Positions 54,426 to 63,894 of a stretch of 64,000 bases of DNA are shown piece by piece; the stretch's first letter is position 1, and every line of letters starts with the position of its first letter. Both the position numbers and the translations under genes were made by a program. The notes below the pieces were generated by a model. That model was not told where the DNA came from and ran no database searches. It saw only the letters and a list, made by a program, of their open reading frames with translations. The stretch comes from Rheinheimera sp. D18 (lineage in GTDB: Bacteria; Pseudomonadota; Gammaproteobacteria; Enterobacterales; Alteromonadaceae), in contig NZ_CP037745.1 in the NCBI RefSeq assembly GCF_004345025.1, positions 3,100,001-3,164,000 on the forward strand. Direction: 5' to 3'.

Positions 54426-55770
54426 GATAAAACAGAGCTTCCAGTTGCATCAGCGGCAGTTTACCCTGCTGATTGTAGGGCAAAGCCGACACGTAGCGAA
54501 ATTTTTTCGGTAACATTACACGCTCAAAGCGCTGCAGTAAATGTTGCTTTAAATATTGGTTTACCGCTAATTTACCCTGTTGTTGTAATAAATGCTCACC
54601 GGCTTCGGTTAATACCACAGCCAATGCCAGCTGAGCTTTAGCTTGCTGCAATACTGCGGCAGCAACTTCAGCCACTAATGGGCAGGTAAGGCAGTGATGC
54701 TCAACTTCAGGTAACGACAAGCGTTTTTCTTCAATTTTGACAATTCGGTCCAACCGACCTAGCAAGTGAAAGGTATCTGCAGTGAGTAATTGCACCTGAT
54801 CTGCAGTGGTAAAGGTACCAACACCATCAAGATAAGGCGAGTTAACCTGCAGCGCCAGCTGCTGATTTTGACTGATACTAATGCCTGAAAACGCCTGCCA
54901 AGGTGTATCTGCACTGCTACGTTGCCTAAAAGCGATACCACCGGTTTCTGTGCTGCCAAACACCTCTGTTGGTGCCTGCCCTAAGGCGCCAATATAGCGC
55001 GCTGGAATATCATCAGCTAAGGGGCCACCTGAACTAAAAATACGCAGACATTGCTTAGCAACAGGTGCCAGAATTGCAATATCATCAAATCGAGCTAAAT
55101 GAGCAGGGCTGGCAATAAACACCAGTTGATAACTCTGCAGTAAGTCTTGCCATTGCTCTAAATAACTTAGCTGCTGTCGATATTGCAAATGGCCAAAACA
55201 TAAAGGCCACAACATACGAAACAACAAACCGTAAATATGCTGATAAGACACAGTAGCGGCAAATAAGGTGCTCTGGTTAAAGCCAATCGCAAACTGCGCC
55301 TGCAGTGTTTGTACTTCTAATAACAACTGAGTTAATTGTTTAGTAACAAGCTTAGGTTGCCCAGTAGAGCCAGAGGTAAAAAAACTCACTTTGGTGTTAT
55401 TGCTTAGCAGCAATATGTCCTGAAAGCCTCGGTTAACGTCGTCGTTTATAGTGCACACTTCAAAAAGCGCACTAGGTGCTTGCCAATCACAATGCTCCAT
55501 CGCAAGTGCTAAGGTGTGTGGCTGGTTATCTGGCGCTAGTACTATGTGTTTGCCCAGTTGGCTAAGGGCAACAAACCATAATGAAAACCACAACGCATCA
55601 GATTGATATAGTAAAACAGTATTGCCCGAACAAGCAGAAACGTAGGCTTTAACCTGCAGTAATTGTTGTTGCCATTGCTGTGCAGTAACAACATTAATAC
55701 CGTCAGTAAATAGCGGATCTGTTGCTGATGACCAACCTAAGTGCCAATGGTTATTTTGCTGTTTTAACAA
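54418..55770 (-). CDS. apeH: Aryl-starter adenylation enzyme (ApeH)
   Basis: A 450-aa ANL-family AMP ligase: P-loop FFTSGSTGQPKLV, EVFGSTETGGIAFR and GRLDRIVKIEEKRLSLPEVE. It loads the aryl acid (4-hydroxybenzoate in described systems) onto the carrier protein to start the chain. Its start overlaps the membrane-protein gene upstream by 20 bp. Confidence 0.9.
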   Translation of the reverse strand: MLKQQNNHWHLGWSSATDPLFTDGINVVTAQQWQQQLLQVKAYVSACSGNTVLLYQSDALWFSLWFVALSQLGKHIVLAPDNQPHTLALAMEHCDWQAPSALFEVCTINDDVNRGFQDILLLSNNTKVSFFTSGSTGQPKLVTKQLTQLLLEVQTLQAQFAIGFNQSTLFAATVSYQHIYGLLFRMLWPLCFGHLQYRQQLSYLEQWQDLLQSYQLVFIASPAHLARFDDIAILAPVAKQCLRIFSSGGPLADDIPARYIGALGQAPTEVFGSTETGGIAFRQRSSADTPWQAFSGISISQNQQLALQVNSPYLDGVGTFTTADQVQLLTADTFHLLGRLDRIVKIEEKRLSLPEVEHHCLTCPLVAEVAAAVLQQAKAQLALAVVLTEAGEHLLQQQGKLAVNQYLKQHLLQRFERVMLPKKFRYVSALPYNQQGKLPLMQLEALFYHD

Positions 55771-56305
55771 CGCGTCTTACCTGCCACTCTATAAACATCA
55801 GCAACCCCATTAGTACATAGGCGATAAGGCCGTTGTATAACAGCCACAGATCCCAATTACCCAGCACAGCAGTAACAAACGCTATGCTGCCATTTAATAA
55901 GAAAAACACACACCATACTTGGGTCACTTTACGTGTATAAGCTATAGCTTTTTCATCCAGCTCGCCGTCCATAAGTTTCGCAATACGCTCAACCACCGTA
56001 GGTGGGTAGCGTAAAGAGTAGCCAAACAATGACAACATGCCAGCGTTCATCCATACCGGATAATACAACATGGCGTGTTCAGATTGGCCTAACAGCATAG
56101 CTAGCACCAAGCCGAGGCAGGTTAGTAAAAAAAAACCACGGCTAGCCAAGCCTGCATCACCGGTAAACGATTTAAGCAAGGCAATACTGGCAATTGGCAA
56201 CAGTGCGGTAGCCGGATGCCAGTGGTTTATTGCCCACCAAACGTAAACGGGGTAAAGCAGCAGCGATACTTTTAAAGCCGCACTAAGTAGGCCCTTTACG
56301 CGCAT
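55751..56305 (-). CDS. COG4648-like membrane protein (apeG position)
   Basis: A 184-aa integral membrane protein with about five helices, a recurring member of ape clusters without assigned chemistry. The arginine-rich ending (WQVRRVVKTAK) faces the cytosol if the N-terminus is inside. It overlaps the apeF stop by 1 bp. Confidence 0.75.
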   Translation of the reverse strand: MRVKGLLSAALKVSLLLYPVYVWWAINHWHPATALLPIASIALLKSFTGDAGLASRGFFLLTCLGLVLAMLLGQSEHAMLYYPVWMNAGMLSLFGYSLRYPPTVVERIAKLMDGELDEKAIAYTRKVTQVWCVFFLLNGSIAFVTAVLGNWDLWLLYNGLIAYVLMGLLMFIEWQVRRVVKTAK

Positions 56306-56553
56306 TAAACTTCAATCAAAGCATAAACCGCGTTAACTACGTCACCTACAGTGCGCACAGACTTAAAGGCTTCTGGTTCAATTTTTTTACCAGTAAGCTC
56401 ACGCAGCTTTACAACTAAATCTACTGCATCAATACTGTCTAAATCTAAATCTTCGTATAAGTGCGCATCTAAATTAATTTGCTCAGCATCAAGCTCAAAC
56501 TCTTTTACCATCAACTGCTGCAGCAGATTAAACACATCTTGTTTAGTTTTCAT
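56305..56553 (-). CDS. apeF: Acyl carrier protein (ApeF)
   Basis: An 82-aa acyl carrier protein; the phosphopantetheine serine is in DLDLDSIDAVDLV. One of two adjacent carriers; in ape systems one holds the starter/elongating chain. It lies 12 bp after apeE. Confidence 0.9.
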   Translation of the reverse strand: MKTKQDVFNLLQQLMVKEFELDAEQINLDAHLYEDLDLDSIDAVDLVVKLRELTGKKIEPEAFKSVRTVGDVVNAVYALIEV

Positions 56554-56565
56554 TATTTGCTCCAG

Positions 56566-56820
56566 TTACTGCTGTTGGCTAACATACAATGCCAGCTTAT
56601 TCAGGCTGGCAAAATGCTGTTTATTTTGTTCAGAGTTTGCATCAGGTTTAATGTTATATTGTTTTTTTAATGCTTGGCCTAATTCCAGCGCATCAATTGA
56701 ATCTAGCCCTAAGCCGTCAACAAATAACGGTGCGTCATCATCTATGTCATCTGGAGTAATATCTTCTAACTCCAATGTAGTAATAATCAGCTGCTTAAGT
56801 TCGAGTTTCAAAGAGTTCAT
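56566..56820 (-). CDS. apeE: Acyl carrier protein (ApeE)
   Basis: An 84-aa carrier protein with the attachment serine in GLGLDSIDALELG. Its start overlaps the end of the acyltransferase gene by 26 bp. Confidence 0.9.
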   Translation of the reverse strand: MNSLKLELKQLIITTLELEDITPDDIDDDAPLFVDGLGLDSIDALELGQALKKQYNIKPDANSEQNKQHFASLNKLALYVSQQQ

Positions 56821-57586
56821 GTTGCTTTACTGCCTGTTGATAAAAAATTTGTAAATCCCTAGTAAGCTGACGTGCAGCTAACGAAGGGGACTGAATAGTT
56901 TCTAAATTATCGTCTAGTTGAATATCTTTCAAATACTGAATGCTCAACCTAGGCTTTGTTGCCGGTACCTGGTACCACTTTTCTTGTTTGGTGAGGGTAC
57001 TTGGCTGACAACAAATATACAATGCTAGATATCCACGCCTTGCTCGCAGCCCGATATTGGCTGCCCCGCGTTGAAAAAACAACTCAGCTCCTGGTGTAGT
57101 ACGCGTGCCCTCTGGAAAAATAATTAAATTATTGCCTTTTTGCAAAGATGCAGCGCAATCATCTAATAATTTATCCGGATCGGAGTTACTAATATAGCCA
57201 GTGCTAGTAATCACACCTCGCATAAACGGGTTACGAAATAGCTGCGCTTTAACCACGCAGTCGGCTTGCGGAGTCATCGCAATTAATGCAACCACATCAA
57301 TTAAGCTAGGATGGTTAGCAATAATAATCTGACCACGTGCCTCACGCAGTTTAGTTGCCGCAGTTAAATTAAAATTAAAAATGCCAACAAACCGCATTAA
57401 AGCAATAAAGCCTTTAAAGGTAATATGCACGGTATTGCGGGCTTGAAATTTACGTTGCTCCACATCGCGAATAAACAAACGCTGTAGCGGAAATACCGTG
57501 ATAGATAGCAACACGCCGCCAACACCAAAGGATACAAAGCAAAAGCCCGTAGCTAAAATACGATACCAGTGATTTAATCTTTGCAT
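56795..57586 (-). CDS. PlsC-type 1-acyl-sn-glycerol-3-phosphate acyltransferase (apeD position)
   Basis: A 263-aa membrane-associated acyltransferase with an N-terminal helix, the HX4D motif in ANHPSLIDV and FPEGTRTTPG. It would transfer an acyl chain onto a lipid or glycerol backbone for the polyene anchor. It overlaps apeC by 1 bp. Confidence 0.87.
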   Translation of the reverse strand: MQRLNHWYRILATGFCFVSFGVGGVLLSITVFPLQRLFIRDVEQRKFQARNTVHITFKGFIALMRFVGIFNFNLTAATKLREARGQIIIANHPSLIDVVALIAMTPQADCVVKAQLFRNPFMRGVITSTGYISNSDPDKLLDDCAASLQKGNNLIIFPEGTRTTPGAELFFQRGAANIGLRARRGYLALYICCQPSTLTKQEKWYQVPATKPRLSIQYLKDIQLDDNLETIQSPSLAARQLTRDLQIFYQQAVKQHELFETRT

Positions 57587-58287
57587 TAGCTCACCTTACG
57601 CCACAACCATTGCCGCAGATGCCCAGCCAACTCTAATTGATTTTGTTCACCTTGTAAAAACGGCACTAATTTAAACGCTTGATCAGACTCAGCTTGGCTA
57701 GCTGCATTACTTTGCATAATAAACTGCACTAATTGCCCTTCGCTACGATGCAATAGCAGTGCTAGCGCAATTGGCATTGACGGATCTTGGCAAAATTGCT
57801 GATAAGGTTCTGGCACAGGCTCATCAGCATACACAACTAATAGCTGGGTTAAATCTGGCTCGCTACTAAAGCGCGCTGCTGCTTCTAATACGGCATAATG
57901 CAAAGTATCTGCGCCTGCTGCAATCGCATTACTGTCAGCTTGATTCTGGCTATACATACTAAATTGACCACTAATAGCGTTATGTACCGATAAAGCAAAC
58001 TGTGAGGGCGATAATTCTTCTTGGCGACCAAGCTGCTGCAGTAGCTGCAACGTTTTATGCAAATCGCCATGCCGAGAAGCAAAAACAGTAGGCAACTGAC
58101 CGCTGCTTTGCTCTGCACTGGCTTGTAAGGCAACATCAAACGCGAGCTTAGTTAATTTACTTAAACGTCGGCGTGTCATTGCAGGCACTTGATTTAATTG
58201 CGGTTGCATAGCAGCGCCTGAGTTAGCATTATCTTTATTGCTTGGTGACGGCATCCAAATTGCCCATGATTTTATATATAATTCCAT
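57586..58287 (-). CDS. apeC: Ketosynthase-like chain-length partner (ApeC)
   Basis: A 233-aa ketosynthase-like protein that covers only the N-terminal half of a KS and lacks the active cysteine: the equivalent segment reads SVHNAISGQFSMYSQ. ApeC is described as the partner that dimerises with ApeO. It is the first gene of the minus-strand operon, with a divergent promoter gap of 168 bp to darA. Confidence 0.85.
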   Translation of the reverse strand: MELYIKSWAIWMPSPSNKDNANSGAAMQPQLNQVPAMTRRRLSKLTKLAFDVALQASAEQSSGQLPTVFASRHGDLHKTLQLLQQLGRQEELSPSQFALSVHNAISGQFSMYSQNQADSNAIAAGADTLHYAVLEAAARFSSEPDLTQLLVVYADEPVPEPYQQFCQDPSMPIALALLLHRSEGQLVQFIMQSNAASQAESDQAFKLVPFLQGEQNQLELAGHLRQWLWRKVS

Positions 58288-58455
58288 ATAGCATCACCCA
58301 TTACCTAAAATAACACCGCTAAAAACCGTGTATCATATATAAAGCACAGGTAAAAACAAAATAAAAATGCTCTAATTCAATATTGATTGACCCACAGGGC
58401 CGTTAACGTGCAAAATCACTAGTTCGATACATTTAGTAGGTATAAATAATACAAG

Positions 58456-59373
58456 ATGCGCAGAGTATTAGTGATCCATTATTCGCAAACTGGCCAGCTT
58501 AGCCGGGTGGTTTCCTCTGTGTGTTCGCCGTTGCAACAGGCTGATAGCATTAAGATTGATTTTCTTGCTGTGCAACCCGTTACCGCCTATCCATTTCCTT
58601 GGCCGTTTGTGCGTTTTTTTACCATTTTCCCTGAAACAGTACTACAGGTGCCGCAACCGTTACTGCCACCAACAACTGCACTAGCCGATAAATACGACCT
58701 AATCATTTTGGCCTATCAAGTATGGTTTTTATCACCATCGCTGCCTATCAGTAGTTTTTTGCAAAGTCCATTAGCGCAACAATTATTTCAAAACACCCCC
58801 GTTGTAACCTTAATTGGCTGCCGCAATATGTGGCTGATGGCTCAAGAAAAAGTTAAAGCGCACCTACAACGGCTGCAAGCGAACTTAGTCGATAATATTG
58901 CCCTAGTAGACAAATGTGGCAGTGCGGCTAGCTTTCTTGCCACGCCAATGTGGATGTTTACCGGTAAACAGCAAGCTAAACGCTGGTTGCCTAAAGCCGG
59001 TATCAGTGAACAAGATATTGCCGCGGCCAGCCGCTTTGGTGAGCGTATCGTCCAACGTTTACAAGCTGACGATAGCGTTATTACTTGCAGTATGCTAACT
59101 GGGCTGCAAGCCGTAACTATTGATGAAAAATTAATTGCTAGTGAGCGCGTTGGCAACCATAGCTTTAGTATCTGGGCTAGGTTGTTATATAAACTGGGGC
59201 CAGAGCATAGTGTGCGCCGCAAATTAGGTTTAATGGTTTATGTGTGTTTTTTACTGCTATTAATTGTTACCGTGGTGCCCATTACCGCGCTGGTAAAAAC
59301 ATTGCTGGCGCCGTTAACTAAAAAACGTATCGCCAAGCAAAAACGCTATTTTGCTGCACCGTCTGGTGAATAA
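58456..59373 (+). CDS. darA: Dialkylresorcinol condensing enzyme DarA
   Basis: A 305-aa protein of the family listed as dialkylresorcinol condensing enzyme, with a flavodoxin-like start (VLVIHYSQTGQLSRVV) and two C-terminal membrane helices (about 255-275). DarA condenses two acyl chains to form the 2,5-dialkyl ring. It heads the plus-strand operon with darB. Confidence 0.85.
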   Translation: MRRVLVIHYSQTGQLSRVVSSVCSPLQQADSIKIDFLAVQPVTAYPFPWPFVRFFTIFPETVLQVPQPLLPPTTALADKYDLIILAYQVWFLSPSLPISSFLQSPLAQQLFQNTPVVTLIGCRNMWLMAQEKVKAHLQRLQANLVDNIALVDKCGSAASFLATPMWMFTGKQQAKRWLPKAGISEQDIAAASRFGERIVQRLQADDSVITCSMLTGLQAVTIDEKLIASERVGNHSFSIWARLLYKLGPEHSVRRKLGLMVYVCFLLLLIVTVVPITALVKTLLAPLTKKRIAKQKRYFAAPSGE

Positions 59374-59415
59374 AACAGTACAGATCAGTTTAAGAAGTAA
59401 GTTGAAGGTAATTTG

Positions 59416-60576
59416 ATGTCCATACACCCCGTTTATATTAGTCGCATTGCAGCAGAATTGCCCTTTGATGCCGTATCAAATGAGCAAATGGAAACCCGGT
59501 TAGGGCTGGTGGGTAATAAACCTTCCCGAGCTAGGCGCCTAATTCTACGCAGCAACGGTATTACGCAACGCCACTATGTTATTGATCCGGCTACCGGCAA
59601 AGCGGGTTTAAATAATGCGCAGTTAGCAGCTGCAGCAATTCGCAAACTTTGCTCTACTCCTGAGCAACTAAATAGCATTGAATGTCTTGCTGCTAGCACT
59701 TCAGCCCCCGATCAGCTAATGCCGAATCACGCAGTTATGGTGCACGGCGAACTGGGTAACCCACCTTGTGAAGTTGTGGCCACGGCTGGCATTTGTTTGT
59801 GTGGTATTACCGCACTGAAGTACGCTTGGATGAGTGTTGCCAGCGGCAACAGCCGTAATGCCGTAGCTTGCGGCTCTGAAGTTGCTTCTAATATGATGCA
59901 CGCGCGTAATTTTAATGCTGAGGCTGAAGCAAAATTAGAACTGTTAGGCAAGCAACCAGAATTAGCATTTGAAAAAGATTTTTTACGCTGGATGCTGTCA
60001 GATGGCGCAGGTGCAGTGTGGCTACAAAATGAGCCTGCTGCAGATGGGTTAAGCTTACGTGTACATTGGATTGATATTATCTCGTTCGCTAACCAGCTAC
60101 CTACTTGCATGTATGCTGGGGCGGAACATACCGAAACGGGCTTACAAGGCTGGACTCATTTTGACGCCGCAGGCCGTGCTGAGCAATCGGTAATGTCGGT
60201 TAAGCAAGATGTTAAACTACTTAATGAAAATATCGTTACTGTTACCGTAGAGCAGGCGCTATTGCGTGTGTTAGAAAAACATCCCATGTTGCCCGAGCAA
60301 ATAGATTATTTTTTACCACATTATTCATCAGAATACTTTCGCGACCGGCTGCTAACCGGCTTAGAGAATATTAATTTTGTGATCCCGCAGCATAAATGGT
60401 TTACTAATCTTACCACTAAAGGTAACACCGGCTCCGCCTCTATTTTTATTATGCTAGAAGAGTTGTTTCATAGCGGAAAGCTACTGGCTGGCGAAACTAT
60501 TCTTTGCTACATCCCAGAAAGTGGCCGTTTTTCTAGTGCCTTTATGCTATTAGAAGTGGTTGGCAATGAAGCTTGA
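59416..60576 (+). CDS. darB: FabH-like ketosynthase DarB
   Basis: A 386-aa ketosynthase III-type protein with the active Cys in TAGICLCGITALKYA and late-domain His and Asn in FLPHYSSEYF and TKGNTGSASIF. With DarA it forms the dialkylresorcinol ring. The ATG start (59416) has GAAGG about 7 nt upstream; the TTG before it is not needed. It overlaps the next gene by 11 bp. Confidence 0.87.
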   Translation: MSIHPVYISRIAAELPFDAVSNEQMETRLGLVGNKPSRARRLILRSNGITQRHYVIDPATGKAGLNNAQLAAAAIRKLCSTPEQLNSIECLAASTSAPDQLMPNHAVMVHGELGNPPCEVVATAGICLCGITALKYAWMSVASGNSRNAVACGSEVASNMMHARNFNAEAEAKLELLGKQPELAFEKDFLRWMLSDGAGAVWLQNEPAADGLSLRVHWIDIISFANQLPTCMYAGAEHTETGLQGWTHFDAAGRAEQSVMSVKQDVKLLNENIVTVTVEQALLRVLEKHPMLPEQIDYFLPHYSSEYFRDRLLTGLENINFVIPQHKWFTNLTTKGNTGSASIFIMLEELFHSGKLLAGETILCYIPESGRFSSAFMLLEVVGNEA

Positions 60577-60982
60577 TGATGTACCTCAGCATGATAGCAG
60601 TAGCTATGGCGGCCACAAAAAGCTGCTGTACGTTACCAACAGCAACGGCCGCTATACTGGCAGCCAAAGCAGTGGCTGGGACACAGAAGCCTTTGCTACC
60701 GCTTTAGCGGTTGAAGCGCTAGAACAGCAAGCAGCAGCCGCCTACAACCAATGGCAGCAGGGGCATTTGTCACCTCTGCCTTACCTAATGTATCAAGCTA
60801 GACTAGATGAAACAGGCCTAAGCCAGATTAGCGGTTTTTGGCGTTGGCGTATTCGCCGCCATTTTAAACCCACACACTACCGCCGCTTATCGTTACGTAT
60901 CCTACAGCGTTACAGCGACGCGTTAGCTGTGCCTTTAGCCCAGCTGCAGGCTTATCAGTTACCAGTATCTTCGCAGGAATAA
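60566..60982 (+). CDS. Unknown 138-aa protein of the dar operon
   Basis: A soluble protein of 138 aa with no signal peptide or membrane helix: an acidic start (MKLDDVPQHDSSSYGGHKK), an Ala/Gln-rich helical middle and a basic Trp/Arg stretch (FWRWRIRRHFKP). I do not recognise a family. It overlaps the darB stop by 11 bp and ends 1 bp before the BtrH-like gene, so it is very likely part of the resorcinol/ester pathway. No function is given. Confidence 0.75.
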   Translation: MKLDDVPQHDSSSYGGHKKLLYVTNSNGRYTGSQSSGWDTEAFATALAVEALEQQAAAAYNQWQQGHLSPLPYLMYQARLDETGLSQISGFWRWRIRRHFKPTHYRRLSLRILQRYSDALAVPLAQLQAYQLPVSSQE

Positions 60983-60983
60983 C

Positions 60984-61988
60984 ATGACCTTTATTCATCA
61001 ACAAAGTGCACACTGCGAAAGCGGCGTTATGTCTAGTTTACTAACCAATGCAGGTTTTCCTATTAGTGAGCCTATGGTTTTTGGCCTATCGTCGGCGTTA
61101 GCGTTTGCTTATTTGCCCATTGTTAAGCTCAACGGCATGCCGCTGATAGCATATCGTATGCCACCAAAACATATTATTAATACGTTAAATAAACGCTTAG
61201 GGCTTAATATTCAAAGCCAGCGTTTTAGCCAAGTTAAAGCAGGCCAGCAGGCGCTTGATCAGGCTTTAGCTAAACAACAAGCTGTTGGCTTACAAACTAG
61301 TGTGTTTTGGTTACCGTATTTTCCCGCGGAAATGCGTTTTCATTTTAATGCCCATAACCTATTGGTATACGGCAAAGAACATAACAATTACCTGATCAGT
61401 GATCCGGTATTTGAAGACGTAGTGCAATGTGACGTTGTGGCATTAAATAAAGCCCGTTTTGCTAAAGGTGCGCTGGCGCCAAAAGGCTTAATGTACACTT
61501 TAGGTAATACGCCAGCAGAGCCAAATTGGCCAGTGCTAATTCGCCAAAGCATTAAAGCAACCAGCCGCATTCTAGATGGCTTGCCCTTGCCGTGGATTGG
61601 TGTGCGCGGTATTTTTCATTTAGCGAAAAAAATTGAACAGCTTGATCCAAGCGCCATAAAATATAATCGCTTATATCTCACTCATATAGTACGAATGCAA
61701 GAAGAAATAGGCACAGGTGGGGCTGGGTTTCGTTTTATGTATGCGTCTTTTTTACAAGAAGCGGCCGATAAGCTAAATGAAGCCATGTTGCACGATGCTG
61801 CGAATAAAATGACATTAATTGGTGATGGTTGGCGCGGCTTTGCGTCATTACTGGTGCAGTACTGTAAAGCCAAACAAGCTACACCTGACTTTGCTCAACT
61901 CGCTGCAGCTTTACGTCAGTTAGCGCAACAAGAGCGTGAATTAATGCAGCAATTGGCCGCATGGAGTAAAACACCAGTTAAAGCCTAA
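60984..61988 (+). CDS. BtrH-type acyltransferase of the polyene/resorcinol cluster
   Basis: A 334-aa protein with an N-terminal BtrH-like domain (C39-peptidase-type fold) and a C-terminal helical DUF4872-like part. A possible catalytic triad is visible: Cys11 in SAHCESGVMSSLL, His in FNAHNLLVYG and Asp in LISDPVFED. BtrH transfers an acyl group from a carrier protein to an antibiotic aglycone. Here the natural reading is transfer of the polyene acyl chain from an ACP to the resorcinol hydroxyl, giving a flexirubin-type ester; this is inference. Confidence 0.82.
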   Translation: MTFIHQQSAHCESGVMSSLLTNAGFPISEPMVFGLSSALAFAYLPIVKLNGMPLIAYRMPPKHIINTLNKRLGLNIQSQRFSQVKAGQQALDQALAKQQAVGLQTSVFWLPYFPAEMRFHFNAHNLLVYGKEHNNYLISDPVFEDVVQCDVVALNKARFAKGALAPKGLMYTLGNTPAEPNWPVLIRQSIKATSRILDGLPLPWIGVRGIFHLAKKIEQLDPSAIKYNRLYLTHIVRMQEEIGTGGAGFRFMYASFLQEAADKLNEAMLHDAANKMTLIGDGWRGFASLLVQYCKAKQATPDFAQLAAALRQLAQQERELMQQLAAWSKTPVKA

Positions 61989-61994
61989 CTTTGC

Positions 61995-62540
61995 TTAACG
62001 CGGTGCGGTAGCAAAATCGCTAAACTGCCAGTGTGTGGGTTGCCAATGCCCGCTTCGTAAATGCACGGCTTGGCCGCATAACTGGTTTTTACCTTGTAAG
62101 CAGCGAATTAACAATACTTCAGGCACTATATGGCACTGTAAGTCGGCAAAGGCTAACTCGGTTAGCGGTTGCCACGGCTCTTTGCCGGCGCCAATAAATA
62201 CATTAGGGCCGTCTAACGCCAGCATTTGTGCAGCATAAAAACTGGCCGCATTACTTACACTATTAATAAACTCGAACGGTTTGGGTAGTTGCTGCTGCAC
62301 TATTACTGTATCTAATAAAGAATGCATATTACCCAAAGAAGGATAATCTGCGGCCAAATAAATACCGCTATTACTGGCTAGCTGACCACGAAAAGGCACT
62401 GCCAATAACAGGGTTAATAAGGCTAAACGATCCATCCGACGCGGCATTTTTGCTAGCTGCTGGCCCAACATCTGCTTTAATGCTTTATCACTAATATTGG
62501 CGTCTAATTCCAACTCATAATGCTGTATTACGCTAAACAT
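61995..62540 (-). CDS. Small ketosynthase-like partner (ApeC-like, second set)
   Basis: A 181-aa half-ketosynthase that lacks an active cysteine (the segment reads NSVSNAASFYAAQML). It resembles ApeC in length and in being paired with a full KS directly upstream, so it may form a second chain-length-factor heterodimer. It ends beside the convergent BtrH-like gene. Confidence 0.75.
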   Translation of the reverse strand: MFSVIQHYELELDANISDKALKQMLGQQLAKMPRRMDRLALLTLLLAVPFRGQLASNSGIYLAADYPSLGNMHSLLDTVIVQQQLPKPFEFINSVSNAASFYAAQMLALDGPNVFIGAGKEPWQPLTELAFADLQCHIVPEVLLIRCLQGKNQLCGQAVHLRSGHWQPTHWQFSDFATAPR

Positions 62541-63631
62541 CAGTATTTTCTCAACAATAAGCTGGCATTATTGCCACCAAAACCAAAGAAATTAGCCATA
62601 ACAATAGCTTTAGGTTCAACACTCAATTCGGTATCGCTAAAAGGAAGACTAGCGTCTTTAGCATAAGATAGCGGCGGAAGGGTATGTTGTTGTAGGGTAG
62701 CAAATAGCAGTGCTAGCTCGCTTAAACCGCAAGCTCCTAAGGTATGGCCTAAATAGGGTTTTAACACCACTAATGGCGGAATATTAGTGCCAAATAACCG
62801 TAAAACCCCGTTTTGCTCAGCCGTATCATTGGCCAAGGTTGCTGTACCATGTAGCTTTAGCAAAGCAATGTCTTCAATGCTAACTGCAGCTTGCTGCAAC
62901 GCCAGCTGCATTACTTTTGCAATATGGCTACCATCTTCTGCTGTAGTAGTAATATTGTAGGTATCGCAGGCACTGTAACCGCCAATTAATTCTGCTATTG
63001 GTGCTTTATCTGCTTTCGCACTTAGTATGGCTGCGGCATAAACTTCGCCTAATAACAGGCCATCGCGCTGCGGATGAAACGGCCGATACTGGCCGCTGCG
63101 GCTGGCAAGTTCCAACGCATTAAAGCCAGATAGCGTAATTTGGCCTGGCGGCTCAAAAGCTAAAACCAACACATGACGATATAAACCCGCTTGCAGCATA
63201 CGCTGGCCATAAAGCAAAGCATTAGCTGCGCTAGTGCAAGCCGTATTAAGCAGCCGAATAGCAGCAAAATTAAATCGGCCGTCAAACTGCTCGCTAAAGC
63301 TATCAAACGACGGCAATAATGCCATGTCTAGTGGTGCGCCTTGCTGCAGTTTTTGCTCGATTAAACACACATCTAACCCAGTAGAGGCAACAAGTAATAA
63401 GCACTCTGCTGCGGTTAAATTAGCCGAGTTAAGAGTGTCATCTATTAAGTTATGTAATCGTGTTCGTAGTGGCAGCTTGTCTGCTGGCGCCGCCAAATAG
63501 GGTAATTGTAATCGATCTAAGCTCGGCGCAGGTAACGGCAGTTCACCCTTAGCATAGCGGCCTACCGCTTGCGCTAAGTTTGCACCTAATGCTGAACAAA
63601 GATGAAACTGACTAAGATAAACTGGGATCAT
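62540..63631 (-). CDS. Beta-ketoacyl-ACP synthase (second set)
   Basis: A 363-aa ketosynthase with Cys in NTACTSAANALL, His in LHGTATLAND and His in YLGHTLGACGL. It is shorter than FabF at the N-terminus, similar to other aryl polyene KSs. Its stop overlaps the small partner's start by 1 bp, and its start overlaps the carrier protein gene. Confidence 0.87.
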   Translation of the reverse strand: MIPVYLSQFHLCSALGANLAQAVGRYAKGELPLPAPSLDRLQLPYLAAPADKLPLRTRLHNLIDDTLNSANLTAAECLLLVASTGLDVCLIEQKLQQGAPLDMALLPSFDSFSEQFDGRFNFAAIRLLNTACTSAANALLYGQRMLQAGLYRHVLVLAFEPPGQITLSGFNALELASRSGQYRPFHPQRDGLLLGEVYAAAILSAKADKAPIAELIGGYSACDTYNITTTAEDGSHIAKVMQLALQQAAVSIEDIALLKLHGTATLANDTAEQNGVLRLFGTNIPPLVVLKPYLGHTLGACGLSELALLFATLQQHTLPPLSYAKDASLPFSDTELSVEPKAIVMANFFGFGGNNASLLLRKY

Positions 63632-63894
63632 GCGTTCGCCAAAATATGATCGGCTAGGCTATCAATACTGTGCAGCACCTTACGCCCTTGGCTGGCGCCT
63701 TCAATGCGTACGCCATACTTTTTTTGCACAGCTAAACTTAACTGCAACGCATCAAGACTATCTAAATCTAGCCTACTACTACTGCCAAATAGGACTTCAT
63801 TATTAAGAATATCCTGCCAATTTAAATCATCTTCCTTGTCACACTCAATCACAAGCAGTTGTTTTAATTGTTTATTTAATAAATTGCGGTCCAT
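63628..63894 (-). CDS. Acyl carrier protein (second set)
   Basis: An 88-aa acyl carrier protein with the attachment serine in DLDSLDALQLS. It starts a KS-carrier set that continues the operon from beyond the window edge and could serve the dialkylresorcinol chain (DarC-like role) or a second polyene. Confidence 0.87.
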   Translation of the reverse strand: MDRNLLNKQLKQLLVIECDKEDDLNWQDILNNEVLFGSSSRLDLDSLDALQLSLAVQKKYGVRIEGASQGRKVLHSIDSLADHILANA

